Notes under the pieces: model-generated
Database searches by the model: none
Seen by the model: the letters and a program-made list of their open reading frames with translations, nothing else
What the model was told of the DNA's origin: nothing
Origin: Xanthobacter autotrophicus Py2
Lineage (GTDB): Bacteria > Pseudomonadota > Alphaproteobacteria > Rhizobiales > Xanthobacteraceae
Reading direction: 5' to 3'
DNA length: 64,000 bases
NCBI GenBank assembly: GCA_000017645.1
Contig: CP000781.1
Coordinates: 3,583,501-3,647,500 of the forward strand
Shown: piece by piece, positions 39,854 through 48,254 of the stretch
How the letters are laid out: every line of letters starts with the position of its first letter
How positions within the stretch are numbered: the stretch's first letter is position 1
Made by a program: the position numbers and the translations under genes

Positions 39854-39891
39854 AAAAAGAAAGTCCCGCACCACCTTGCGGTGGGCGGGAC
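39854..39891 (-). terminator. Terminator of the DUF1127 gene
   Basis: Minus-strand reading: GTCCCGC...GCGGGAC stem with an inner CCACC/GGTGG stem, then TTTCTTTTT. It lies between the convergent pbpC and DUF1127 stops and may serve both. Confidence 0.82.
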
Positions 39892-39961
39892 AGGCACTGG
39901 GAGGAAACGCGGAAGATGTCACGCTCCGGGGATGCGTCCCCGGAAACCAGAAGTGGAAAAC

Positions 39962-40168
39962 TCAGAGACCGCGCACGACCAGCTGGGCGATTTCATCGCG
40001 GCTGCAGCCGAGCTTGGCCAGCTCGCTGTTGGGCATGCGGCGGAGCTGCTCATAACGGGCCGCAATGCGGCGGGCTTCCACGATCGCGGCGCCAACCTTG
40101 GAAACAGCGGCGCCAAAGCGCCCGAACAGCCCGAATTCGCGGGAAGGAGTTGCAGTGATCGTGGCCAT
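39962..40168 (-). CDS. DUF1127 small protein
   Basis: A 68-residue basic protein. The start MATITATPSREFGLFGRFG at 40168 has GGAGG 5 bases upstream; the longer frame upstream is not used. The C-terminal half, YEQLRRMPNSELAKLGCSRDEIAQLV, is the DUF1127 (YjiS-like) motif. Short DUF1127 proteins in alphaproteobacteria bind RNA or affect phosphate and carbon regulation in the few cases studied. It is monocistronic, with its own terminator. Confidence 0.9.
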   Translation of the reverse strand: MATITATPSREFGLFGRFGAAVSKVGAAIVEARRIAARYEQLRRMPNSELAKLGCSRDEIAQLVVRGL

Positions 40169-40407
40169 TTTCGCCTCCACTTGGAGAGTGGCTCCAAATT
40201 CGATGCGCTGAACATAAGCCCGGAGTGTGCGGCGCAACAGTTCGTATTGTGCATGGCACCAATGCGGATACCGTATACCAGTGTAGTCCGCAGGCTGTGG
40301 ATGACGCGAAAGCCTATTGAACCGGGCCGGAGAATTGCGTATAGACCCCACCTGCCTCACGGGGCACGCGTCCTTGGCCGCTTCGGCGGCGGATAGAGGG
40401 CAGCGTT

Positions 40408-40481
40408 TGGGGGATAGTTCAACGGTAGAACCGCGGACTCTGACTCCGTTAATCTAGGTTCGAATCCTAGTCCCCCAGCCA
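40408..40481 (+). tRNA. tRNA-Gln (anticodon CTG), CCA encoded
   Basis: Acceptor stem TGGGGGA (40408-40414) pairs with TCCCCCA (40471-40477). The discriminator is G and CCA is encoded. The anticodon stem is GCGGA/TCCGT with loop CTCTGAC, and the T arm is CTAGG-TTCGAAT-CCTAG. The D loop contains the usual AACGGTAGAA. All arms fold. Confidence 0.97.
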
Positions 40482-40530
40482 ATCCCAAACTTACAAATGC
40501 GCTCCGCCATCGGTTCGTCCCTGTCATCAG

Positions 40531-40578
40531 GGCGAGCCGAAATGGCAGGCGGCTCGCCGCCTGCCATTTCGGCTCGCC
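40531..40578. repeat. 48-bp near-perfect palindrome downstream of tRNA-Gln
   Basis: Arms of 23 bp match perfectly (40531-40553 with 40556-40578), separated by TC. The left arm begins GGCGAGCCGAAATGGCAGG. No T tract, so it is not a standard terminator. It lies 50 bp past the tRNA 3' end. Confidence 0.9.
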
Positions 40579-40622
40579 GGGCGGGGATTGCAGGCCGGCA
40601 AGAACGTAGCGCTAGGACTTAG

Positions 40623-40649
40623 GGCAGGGGCTTGGCAGCCCCTGCCTTT
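40623..40649 (+). terminator. Hairpin, terminator-like
   Basis: Perfect 10-bp stem GGCAGGGGCT / AGCCCCTGCC with loop TGGC, followed by TTT. It may end the tRNA-Gln transcript. Confidence 0.5.
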
Positions 40650-40709
40650 GTCGGGTCGCAGGCAGCGCCTTGCGAGCAACGGCCGCGCGGACGGCCGCCC
40701 AGACGTCGT

Positions 40710-41399
40710 TCAGACCACCGTCAGCCGGAGTTCGCCCACGCCCTCGACGCCGCCTTCCAGCACGTCGCCCTTGGAGATGGGGCCGACGCCGGCCGGGGTG
40801 CCGGCGAAGATGAGGTCGCCGGGGGCGAGCCGGAACAGGGTGGAGAGGGTGGCGATCATCTCCGGCACCTTCCAGATCATCTGGTTGAGGTTGCCCTCCT
40901 GCTTCACTGCACCGTTGATCTTCAGGAAGATCCGCCCCGCGTCCGGATGGCCGATGGTGGTTGCCGGCACCAGGGCCGAGCAGGGCGCGGCTTCCTCAAA
41001 CGCCTTGCCCACTTCCCACGGGCGGCCGAGTTTCTTGGCCTCGCCCTGCAGGTCGCGGCGGGTGAGGTCGAGGCCCACCGCATAGCCGAACACACAGTCA
41101 AGCGCCCGCTCCAGCGGAATGTCCTCGCCGCCGGCCTTCAGCGCCACCACCAGCTCGATCTCATGGTGCACGTCCTGCGACATCTTCGGATAGGCGATGG
41201 TCGCGCCGTTGGGCACCAGGGTGTCTGGATTCTTCTGGAAGAAGAAGGGCGGCTCCTTGTTGGGATCATGGCCCATCTCCACCGCATGGTCGGCGAAGTT
41301 GCGGCCGACGCAATAGATGCGGTGGACCGGGAAGTGATCATCGCTGCCCACGATGGGAAGGGTGGGGACGGCGGGCGGCGCGAAGACATAAGAGACCAT
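40710..41399 (-). CDS. Fumarylacetoacetate hydrolase family protein
   Basis: A 229-residue FAH-superfamily enzyme that cleaves C-C bonds in or decarboxylates/isomerises keto acids in aromatic breakdown. Core motifs: RIYCVGRNFADHAVEMG, metal-ligand glutamates in HHEIELVVAL, the Asp of YAVGLDLTRRDLQ, and the C-terminal GDLIFAGTPAGVGPI. Members of this size include fumarylpyruvate hydrolase-like and acylpyruvase enzymes; FAHD1-type acylpyruvase is equally possible. No aromatic pathway genes nearby. Confidence 0.9.
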   Translation of the reverse strand: MVSYVFAPPAVPTLPIVGSDDHFPVHRIYCVGRNFADHAVEMGHDPNKEPPFFFQKNPDTLVPNGATIAYPKMSQDVHHEIELVVALKAGGEDIPLERALDCVFGYAVGLDLTRRDLQGEAKKLGRPWEVGKAFEEAAPCSALVPATTIGHPDAGRIFLKINGAVKQEGNLNQMIWKVPEMIATLSTLFRLAPGDLIFAGTPAGVGPISKGDVLEGGVEGVGELRLTVV

Positions 41400-41558
41400 G
41401 GCAAGGCTCCGGGGAGGGGTTCCTTTCCATAGGACGCAGCCGGCGGGGAGGGAAGGGTGCGCGGGGTGCCTTGGCTGCTCAGTTATATCCGATGTAATAT
41501 AGCTTTGTGGCGCTGGATTCCGCTCGGGCGCTTTTCATTGATGATTGTGGGGATTGCC

Positions 41559-42542
41559 ATGCGCATCGGATTGTTCTGCACCTACGAGAATCCGCAGCTC
41601 GATTACGCCGGCGCCTTCCGGGAGCAGACCGAACTGGTGGAGCGGATCGAGGTCCTCGGCTTCGAGGAGGCGTGGATCGCCGAGCATCATTTCAATCCGC
41701 AGGCGGCAAGCCCCTCCTGCCTTCCCATCCTGGCCTATCTCGCCGGGCGCACCTCGCGCATCCGCCTCGGCTCGGCGGCGGTGCTGCTGCCGCTGCACAA
41801 TCCGATCACGGTGGCCGAGGACGTGGCAACGGTGGACATCCTCTCCGGAGGACGGTTCGAGTTCGGCGTCGCCAAGGGCGGCCCCTTCCCCATGCAGATG
41901 AAGCATTTCGGCGTGGCGAAGGAGGAGGCGCGGGACCGCACGCTGGAGGCGCTCGCCCTTATCGAGGCGCTGCTTGACGGTGCGTCGGTCACCTTCAAGG
42001 GCCGCTTCTATGCGGCTGAGGGGCTGGAACTGGTGCCGCGGCCGGTGCAGAAGCCCGTGCCCGTCCATATGGCGAGTGCCACGCCGGAGACGGTGGCCCT
42101 CGCCGCCCGGCGCGGCTACGGGATGATGGCGGCGCCGCCGTTTCCGCTCAAGGGGCTGGCCGCCAATCTCGCCCATTATCGCGCGAGCGCGCCGGACGGG
42201 GACCCGCGCCTCACGCTCATCCGCTTCCTACATCTGGCCGACAGTCGCGCGCAGGCGGTGGAGGAGGCCAGGGGCATCCTGGCGCCCTTCGTCGAGCGCA
42301 TGCGCGCCACCACCGCCCAGGTGCGGCCGGACTGGACGCCATGGTTCGAGCTTGATCGCATGATCGCGGATTCGCTCATCGGCACCGAGGCCGACGTGGC
42401 CGCGCAGGTGGCCGCCTTGGAGCGGGATTTCGCGCCGCGCACGCTGGTGCTGAAGCCGCTGGCGCCCAGCCATGCCAAGCGCCTGAGCGACCTTGAGACC
42501 TTCGCCGCCCGCATCCGTCCGCAGTTGCGCGCGGCGGCGTGA
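41559..42542 (+). CDS. LLM-class flavin-dependent oxidoreductase
   Basis: A 327-residue bacterial luciferase-like (TIM barrel) monooxygenase using FMNH2 or F420. The start MRIGLFCTYENPQLDY at 41559 is where the first strand of the barrel begins, and GGGG lies just upstream. Conserved: EAWIAEHHFNPQAASPSCL, RIRLGSAAVLLPLHNPITVAED, TVDILSGGRFEFGVAKGG. Substrate unknown. It is divergent from the FAH hydrolase with 159 bp between; that region has an AT-rich stretch TTATATCCGATGTAATATAG that may hold promoter or operator elements. Confidence 0.9.
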   Translation: MRIGLFCTYENPQLDYAGAFREQTELVERIEVLGFEEAWIAEHHFNPQAASPSCLPILAYLAGRTSRIRLGSAAVLLPLHNPITVAEDVATVDILSGGRFEFGVAKGGPFPMQMKHFGVAKEEARDRTLEALALIEALLDGASVTFKGRFYAAEGLELVPRPVQKPVPVHMASATPETVALAARRGYGMMAAPPFPLKGLAANLAHYRASAPDGDPRLTLIRFLHLADSRAQAVEEARGILAPFVERMRATTAQVRPDWTPWFELDRMIADSLIGTEADVAAQVAALERDFAPRTLVLKPLAPSHAKRLSDLETFAARIRPQLRAAA

Positions 42543-42558
42543 TGCGCCGGAGCGCGTC

Positions 42559-43011
42559 TTACTTTCCGTCGAGGCGGCGGGAGAAGACGACGCGCGGCTC
42601 CTCCAGATAGCCCACGGCGGAATAGAAGCCGCGCACCGCCTCGTTGTCCGGGCGCACCAGCAGCATGAGCTTGGGCAAGGCGCGGGCGCGCAGCCAGTCC
42701 TCGGCGGCGGTGAGCAGGGCGCGGCCGAGGCCCTTGCGCTGCAGGTCCGGCTCCACGGCGAGGTAGTAGACCCAGCCGCGATGGCCGTCATGGCCCACCA
42801 TCACCGAGCCGGCCAGAGCGCCGTCCCGCCGTGCCACCAGGATGGTGGAATGGGGCCCGCGCCGGGCCAGGGCGATGTCGGCGAAGGGGTCGTTCCACGG
42901 GCGCGTCAGGCCGGCGCGCTCCCACAGGGCGGCAAGCGCCGGCGTGTCGGTGTCCTGCGCATGGCTGAAGGCGAAACCCTCAACGGCGGTGGTGGCGAGC
43001 GTCTCGGTCAT
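42559..43011 (-). CDS. GNAT acetyltransferase (YpeA-like)
   Basis: A 150-residue GCN5-related N-acetyltransferase. Motif A is YYLAVEPDLQRKGLGRALLTAAEDWL (the Q/R-x-x-G-x-G/A acetyl-CoA loop is QRKGLG), and the C-terminal LMLLVRPDNEAVRGFYSAVGYLEEPRVVFSRRL matches YpeA-type acetyltransferases. Its start overlaps the sua5-type gene stop by 4 bp, so both are co-transcribed. Acceptor not known. Confidence 0.9.
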   Translation of the reverse strand: MTETLATTAVEGFAFSHAQDTDTPALAALWERAGLTRPWNDPFADIALARRGPHSTILVARRDGALAGSVMVGHDGHRGWVYYLAVEPDLQRKGLGRALLTAAEDWLRARALPKLMLLVRPDNEAVRGFYSAVGYLEEPRVVFSRRLDGK

Positions 43012-44045
43012 GCGGGGATCTCGCTTCCGGAAGGGGCTGGGGAGGGGCGCGGCGCGGCAGCGCGCGCGAGGCGGTCGGAGATGGCTTCGCCAAGGCCGGT
43101 GCGGGGCAGCGGCACCACGGCGATGGCGGATGCACCCGAGGCATCGAGGGCCCGCAGCGCGCCATAGAGCCGGGCCGCGGCCTCGGTGAGGTCGCCGGAC
43201 GGGCTAAGGTCGAGCACGCTGCCGGCATTCGGCGTGCCGTCCGGTGCCATCCCCGCGAAGGTGAGCAGGGCTTCGCCCGGGGCGACATGGGTCGCGTCGA
43301 GGCGTAGCGCGGCGCGGGGCGCGTAATGGGAGGCGAGGCGGCCCGGAGCCAGCGGGCGGGCGTCATCGGTGGCGACAGGCCGCGCGATGGGGTGGCCGAG
43401 GGCAGCCTCGATCTCCTCCCGCGCCAGGCCTCCGGGACGCAGCAGCACCGGAACCTCCCCGGTGACATCGAGAATGGTGGATTCGACCCCCACCGGCGTT
43501 GGCCCGCCGTCCACAACCGCATCGATACGGCCGGAAAGGTCGTCCATCACATGGGCGGCGGTGGTGGGTGAGACATGGCCCGAGCGGTTGGCGCTGGGGG
43601 CCACCACCGCGCCGCCGAAGGCCGCGATGAGCGCGGCGGCATCGCCATGGGCGGGCACCCGCAGGGCCACCGTGTCGAGCCCCGCCCGCGCCAGTTCGCA
43701 GACGCCGTCGCCCCCGGCATAGGGCACCACCAGCGTCAGCGGCCCCGGCCAGAAGCGCTCCGCGAGAATGTTCGCCGCCCGGTTGAAGCTGCCGAGCCGG
43801 CGGGCAGAGGCGGCGTCCTTCGTATGGGCGATCAGCGGGTTGAAGGCCGGGCGCCCCTTGGCGGCATAGAGGGCGGCCACGGCCTGAGGGTTCGCCGCAT
43901 CGGCACCGAGGCCGTAGACCGTCTCGGTGGGAAAGGCCACGAGCCCGCCCCCGGAAAGAAGCCGCGCCGCCTCTTCGACAGCGCCGGGGGCGGCGGCCGG
44001 CAAAAGGCGGGTCGGGCGCATCTGGGGCGGAGCGGGAGAAACCAT
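43008..44045 (-). CDS. L-threonylcarbamoyladenylate synthase (Sua5 type)
   Basis: The enzyme that makes threonylcarbamoyl-AMP from Thr, bicarbonate and ATP for the t6A modification of ANN-decoding tRNAs. The long Sua5 form has a YrdC domain (about 20-205) with GLVAFPTETVYGLGADA, KGRPAFNPLIAH and VVAPSANRSGHVSPT, a short linker, and a C-terminal Sua5 domain with LAPGRLASHYAPRAALRLD. The start at 44045 has GAAGG about 7 bases upstream; 44021 is an alternative. 345 residues. Confidence 0.93.
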   Translation of the reverse strand: MVSPAPPQMRPTRLLPAAAPGAVEEAARLLSGGGLVAFPTETVYGLGADAANPQAVAALYAAKGRPAFNPLIAHTKDAASARRLGSFNRAANILAERFWPGPLTLVVPYAGGDGVCELARAGLDTVALRVPAHGDAAALIAAFGGAVVAPSANRSGHVSPTTAAHVMDDLSGRIDAVVDGGPTPVGVESTILDVTGEVPVLLRPGGLAREEIEAALGHPIARPVATDDARPLAPGRLASHYAPRAALRLDATHVAPGEALLTFAGMAPDGTPNAGSVLDLSPSGDLTEAAARLYGALRALDASGASAIAVVPLPRTGLGEAISDRLARAAAPRPSPAPSGSEIPA

Positions 44046-44195
44046 GATGCCTTCAATCCACGCGTGTCCGACCAATGGCCACGGCGCGCCCCTTGACGAA
44101 GCCTGCCGGCGCCGCGATGTGGGAAGCCGAACGTCGCGTGCTTAGAGCGCGCCCCGCCGGGCCGGTCAAGCGCGTGCCGCACAGGGGAGGGTCAC

Positions 44196-45986
44196 ATGAG
44201 CTATCGCGCGCCGGTGGAAGAGGTCGCCTTTTTTCTCAAGACCTGCACGGCTCTTCCCCTGCTGATGGAGCAGGGCCTCGTGGACCTGTCCTTCGACGTG
44301 GTGGATCCGGTGCTGGAAGAGGCCGGCAAGTTCGCGGCGTCCGTCATCGCCCCCCTCGACAAGGTGGCTGACAAGCAGGGCTGCACCCTCAAGGACGGCA
44401 CGGTGACCACCCCCGAAGGCTGGCGCGCCGCCTATGAGGCCTGGACCGCCGCCGGCTGGAGTTCGGTCGCGGCCGAGGAAGAGTTCGGCGGCCAGCACCT
44501 GCCGACCTCGGTGACCTCGGCACTCACGGAATTCTGGAACTCCGCTTCGCCCGCCTTCGGCATCGGCGGCGTGCTGACCATGGGCGCCATCGAGGCCCTC
44601 ACCGCCCACGGCGCCCCCGAACTGCAGCAGACCTATCTCACCAAGATGGTGGCCGGCACCTGGACCGGCACCATGAACCTCACCGAGCCGCAGGCGGGCT
44701 CGGACCTTGCCGCCCTGCGCGCCAAGGCGGTGAAGCAGGCGGACGGCACCTACCGGGTGTTCGGCACCAAGATCTTCATCTCCTACGGCGAGCACGACAT
44801 CGCCGAGAACATCGTGCACCTCGTGCTCGCCCGCCTGCCGGATGCGCCGGCCGGCACCCGCGGCATCTCCCTGTTCCTGGTGCCGAAGGTGCTCGTGAAT
44901 GCGGACGGCAGCTTCGGCGAACGCAACGACGTGGTCTGCGCCGGCATCGAGCACAAGCTGGGCCTTCATGGCTCGCCCACCTGCACCATGGTGTTCGGCG
45001 AAAAGGGCGAGGGCGCCATCGGCTATCTGGTGGGCGAGGAAAATCGCGGCCTCGCCTGCATGTTCACCATGATGAACAACGCCCGCCTCGCGGTGGGCAT
45101 CCAGGGCGTGGCGGTGGCAGAGCGCGCCACCCAGCGCGCCTTCGCCTATGCCAAGGACCGCCGGCAGGGCAAGGCGCCGGGCTTCGAGGGCTCGGCTCCC
45201 ATCATCGCCCATCCCGATGTGAAGCGCATGCTGCTGACCATGCGCGCCGAGACCGACGCCGCCCGGGCCATTTGCCTGAAGACCGCCGATGCCCTCGACC
45301 GCGCCCACCGCCTGCCCGACCCCTCCGCCCGCGCGGCGGCGCTGGCCGAGGCGAGCCTTTTGACCCCGGTGGCCAAGGCCTTCTCCACCGACATCGGAAT
45401 CGAGGTGGCCTCTACCGGCGTGCAGGTGCACGGCGGCATGGGCTATGTGGAGGAGACGGGCGCTGCCCAGCACCTGCGCGATGCCCGCATCTTCGCCATC
45501 TATGAGGGTACCAACGGTATCCAGGCCATCGACCTCGTCACCCGCAAGCTGCCGCAGGAGGGCGGCGATGTGGTGAACGCGGTGATCGCCGATTATCGCG
45601 ACATCGCCGCCGAGGTAGCCGCGCTGAATGCGCCGGATTTCGGCCATACGGGGGTGCGGCTCGCCGAGGCGGTGGATGCGCTCGCCCGCGCCACCCGCAA
45701 GATGCTGGACTGGCTGCCGAGCGACCAGGCCAAGGCGCTGGCCGGGGCGACGCCCTATCTGCGCCTGTTCGCCCGTGCCGCCGGCGGGGCCTATCTCGCC
45801 AAGGTGGCGCTGGCCGCCTATGGGGAGCGCGCCGCGGGCGGCACCGATCCGCGCCTTGCCGCACGCATCGCCCTCGCCCGCTTCTTCGCCGAGAACCTCG
45901 CGACCGAGGCGAAGGGGCTGGAAGAAGCCGTCACCAGCGGCGCCAATGGCGTGCTGGAGGCGGAAGCGGTGCTCGCCGTCGCCTGA
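44196..45986 (+). CDS. Acyl-CoA dehydrogenase (DmdC/FadE-like, 596 residues)
   Basis: A large-form acyl-CoA dehydrogenase with FAD that introduces the alpha-beta double bond. The N-terminus has the extended ACAD_N form (YRAPVEEVAFFLKTC). NLTEPQAGSDLAALRAKAV is the FAD/substrate motif and GIEHKLGLHGSPTC is typical of the DmdC branch. The catalytic base Glu lies in FAIYEGTNGIQAIDLVTRKL. A C-terminal extension (about 465-596) follows. DmdC acts on methylmercaptopropionyl-CoA, but the branch includes general acyl-CoA enzymes and no dmd genes are adjacent. Confidence 0.92.
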   Translation: MSYRAPVEEVAFFLKTCTALPLLMEQGLVDLSFDVVDPVLEEAGKFAASVIAPLDKVADKQGCTLKDGTVTTPEGWRAAYEAWTAAGWSSVAAEEEFGGQHLPTSVTSALTEFWNSASPAFGIGGVLTMGAIEALTAHGAPELQQTYLTKMVAGTWTGTMNLTEPQAGSDLAALRAKAVKQADGTYRVFGTKIFISYGEHDIAENIVHLVLARLPDAPAGTRGISLFLVPKVLVNADGSFGERNDVVCAGIEHKLGLHGSPTCTMVFGEKGEGAIGYLVGEENRGLACMFTMMNNARLAVGIQGVAVAERATQRAFAYAKDRRQGKAPGFEGSAPIIAHPDVKRMLLTMRAETDAARAICLKTADALDRAHRLPDPSARAAALAEASLLTPVAKAFSTDIGIEVASTGVQVHGGMGYVEETGAAQHLRDARIFAIYEGTNGIQAIDLVTRKLPQEGGDVVNAVIADYRDIAAEVAALNAPDFGHTGVRLAEAVDALARATRKMLDWLPSDQAKALAGATPYLRLFARAAGGAYLAKVALAAYGERAAGGTDPRLAARIALARFFAENLATEAKGLEEAVTSGANGVLEAEAVLAVA

Positions 45987-45992
45987 TGGGTC

Positions 45993-47036
45993 TCAGCGGC
46001 TGGCGAAGCCGTCGAAGATAAAGTCCGGTGCGCTGGTGTTGTGGCGGGAGGGCACGAGGCGCCCCGCCCACAGCATGGCGACGTTGTCGGCATCGGTGAA
46101 GCTCAGCACGGGAGCCTCGCCGATGGTGGCGGGCGCCCCGGTTTTCGCCAGCGTGCGCCAGGAGACGCGGGCCACGTCGGCATTGCCCTCGGTCACATAC
46201 ATGGAGCGCAAGGCAGCGAAGGTGCGCGGCGCCGTGCCGTCGAATTCCGCTTCCAGAGTCAGCGCATCGCGATCCACGCTGGCGAGCTTCAGCCGAGCCT
46301 TGCCGCCGTCGGCAAACGACAGGGTGAAGGTGCGCGTCTGCGGCGCGAAGCCGATCTCCTTCAGGCGCACCAGCGGGCGCTCGGCCTGCTCCACCGGACC
46401 CAGCAGGAAGGACGAGCCGTAGGCGGTGCTTGCAAGATGCGCCGGCGACAGCGGCCGCGCCCGCCAATAGCCATCCGGCGGATAGACCACCAGCACCTCT
46501 TCCGGCTGCTGGTTTTCGCCGCGCACCCATAGCTGCACCATGTGCAGGCCTTGCGTCGCCTCGGTGCCCACCCGGAACGGCACCGTGGCGGCGCGCCAGA
46601 ACGAGGGGAAGACGAAGCCGGTGAGCCACAGGTCCGGCGTCTCATAGATGGTGATGCGCTTCGGCGCCGTGATCGCGGCTGACGGTGTTCCGGACGGCGC
46701 GGGGGCGGTGGCCGGCACCGCCGGGTCGCCGGAGAAGTCGCAGGTGTCGAAATCCGGTTCGGTCCGGTCGATGCGCAGCATGCCGGTGTAGGCCGGGTGC
46801 CGGGCGACGATGCGGAACCGGCTCACCTTGTCGGAGACGAAGGACAGCGTGACGTTGTCGGTCTCGGCGCAGGTGGCGGCCACGCTCTCGTTGCGCACGG
46901 TGACGCCGATGGGCTCGGCCCGCGCGATCGGTGCGCCCAGAAGCGCGCAGCCGGCGAGAAGGCCCAGGATCGGTTTTGCAAACCTGTTCCCGGCAAAGGC
47001 ATTTCTGGCAAGGGCACGCACGGCAAGGACGGGCAT
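45993..47036 (-). CDS. Secreted hypothetical protein
   Basis: A 347-residue protein with a long Sec signal (hydrophobic core KPILGLLAGCALLGAP, cleavage predicted at ARA-EP). The start at 47036 is the only Met before the signal with a GGAG upstream. The mature part is beta-rich (VTVRNESVAATCAETDNVTL, RITIYETPDLWLTGFVFPSFW) with two Cys near the N-terminus that may pair. No family recognised. It runs convergent to the acyl-CoA dehydrogenase, 6 bp between stops, and divergent from the Tim44-domain gene. Confidence 0.75.
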   Translation of the reverse strand: MPVLAVRALARNAFAGNRFAKPILGLLAGCALLGAPIARAEPIGVTVRNESVAATCAETDNVTLSFVSDKVSRFRIVARHPAYTGMLRIDRTEPDFDTCDFSGDPAVPATAPAPSGTPSAAITAPKRITIYETPDLWLTGFVFPSFWRAATVPFRVGTEATQGLHMVQLWVRGENQQPEEVLVVYPPDGYWRARPLSPAHLASTAYGSSFLLGPVEQAERPLVRLKEIGFAPQTRTFTLSFADGGKARLKLASVDRDALTLEAEFDGTAPRTFAALRSMYVTEGNADVARVSWRTLAKTGAPATIGEAPVLSFTDADNVAMLWAGRLVPSRHNTSAPDFIFDGFASR

Positions 47037-47201
47037 CGGTGGCTCCGGAAAGCGACGGCGCGGCAGGCGAGGCGACCATATCAGCGCGCGCTCACGTGGC
47101 AAACGTAACGCCGAGGCCCTCGCAATCGCTGCAACCTCTCCTATATGAGTGCGCATGTGACGCTGCGGCATTTGCCCGGCGTCGGGGAGGATCTGATCGG
47201 A

Positions 47202-48179
47202 ATGTCCATGTTTCGCAAAGGGACGGTTCTGGCGGCGCTGGCCGTCGCGGGTGCGCTGACCCTCGTCGTCGCGGACCATGCGGATGCGCGCCAAGGCGGC
47301 TCCTTCGGTAGCCGGGGAACCCGAACCTACCAGACCCCGGCCTCGACCCCCACGGCGCCGGGCACGGTGGCGCCAGTGCAGCGCTCCATCACTTCGCCGC
47401 AGACGGCGCCGTCCAGCGCGGCCCGGCCGCAGACGGCCGCTCAGCGGCCCTCCATGTTCGGCAACGGCTTCGCCGGCTCGCTCATGCGCGGCCTGCTCAT
47501 CGGCGGTCTCATCGGCATGCTGATGGGGCAGGGGCTCGGCGGGCTTGCTGGTATCCTGGGGCTGTTGCTTCAGGTCGGCCTCGTCGTGGCCGGCGTGATG
47601 CTGGTGATGCGCCTGCTGCGCCGCTCGCAGCCGGTTCCTGCCGGTGCGGGAGCGGGTGGCGGCTATGGCGGACCGCGTCCCGCGGCGCGCGGTGACTGGC
47701 GCGCTGCCAGCGCTCCGCCGGCCGGCAGCGGGCGTCCGCCCGGCGTGCAGGACGAGATCGGCGTCACCCCGGCTGACCTCGATGCCTTCGAGCGCCTGCT
47801 CGGCATCATCCAGGGTGCGGTGAGTCGGGAGGATCAGGCCGAGCTTCGCGCGAACACCACCCCGGAGATGTTCGGCTATCTCGCCGACGAACTGCGGGAG
47901 AATGCCGAGCGCGGGCTGCGCAACCAGGTCTCCGACGTGAAGCTGCTTCAGGGCGACGTGGCCGAGGCGTGGCGCGAAGGCAATCGCGAGTACGCCACCG
48001 TTGCCATGCGCTATGCCAGCCGCGACGTGATGCTGGACCGCGCCAGCGGCAAGGTCGTCTCCGGCGCCGCGGGCATCGGGGAAAGCACCGAGGTGTGGAC
48101 CTTCGTGCGTGACCGCATCGCGGGCCCGACCGGCGGGGCAGCCGGGCTTTGGCGCCTCAGCGCCATCCAGGGCGCCTGA
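47202..48179 (+). CDS. Tim44-like domain membrane protein
   Basis: A 325-residue protein. It has a signal-like N-terminal helix, a Gly/Pro/Thr-rich low-complexity segment (SFGSRGTRTYQTPASTP...), two adjacent hydrophobic segments (MRGLLIGGLIGMLMGQGLGG and LGLLLQVGLVVAGVMLVMRL), and a C-terminal Tim44/MBA1-like domain (about 195-325) with DLDAFERLLGIIQGAVSRED and a VWTFVRD ending. The start at 47202 (MSMFRKGTV) is chosen for the GGGGAGG region upstream. Bacterial Tim44-domain proteins (TimA type) bind membranes; their role is poorly known. Confidence 0.85.
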   Translation: MSMFRKGTVLAALAVAGALTLVVADHADARQGGSFGSRGTRTYQTPASTPTAPGTVAPVQRSITSPQTAPSSAARPQTAAQRPSMFGNGFAGSLMRGLLIGGLIGMLMGQGLGGLAGILGLLLQVGLVVAGVMLVMRLLRRSQPVPAGAGAGGGYGGPRPAARGDWRAASAPPAGSGRPPGVQDEIGVTPADLDAFERLLGIIQGAVSREDQAELRANTTPEMFGYLADELRENAERGLRNQVSDVKLLQGDVAEAWREGNREYATVAMRYASRDVMLDRASGKVVSGAAGIGESTEVWTFVRDRIAGPTGGAAGLWRLSAIQGA

Positions 48180-48254
48180 GCGGCCTGCGCATATGCGTGA
48201 GGGGCAGGCGGCGGGGCTTCCCGCCGCCACCGTGACGTGGTCTAAAGCGCCCCC

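Noticed and set aside
40455..40481. Attachment site (tRNA 3' end duplication) for an integrated element
   Set aside because: No second copy of the tRNA 3' end and no integrase in the window.
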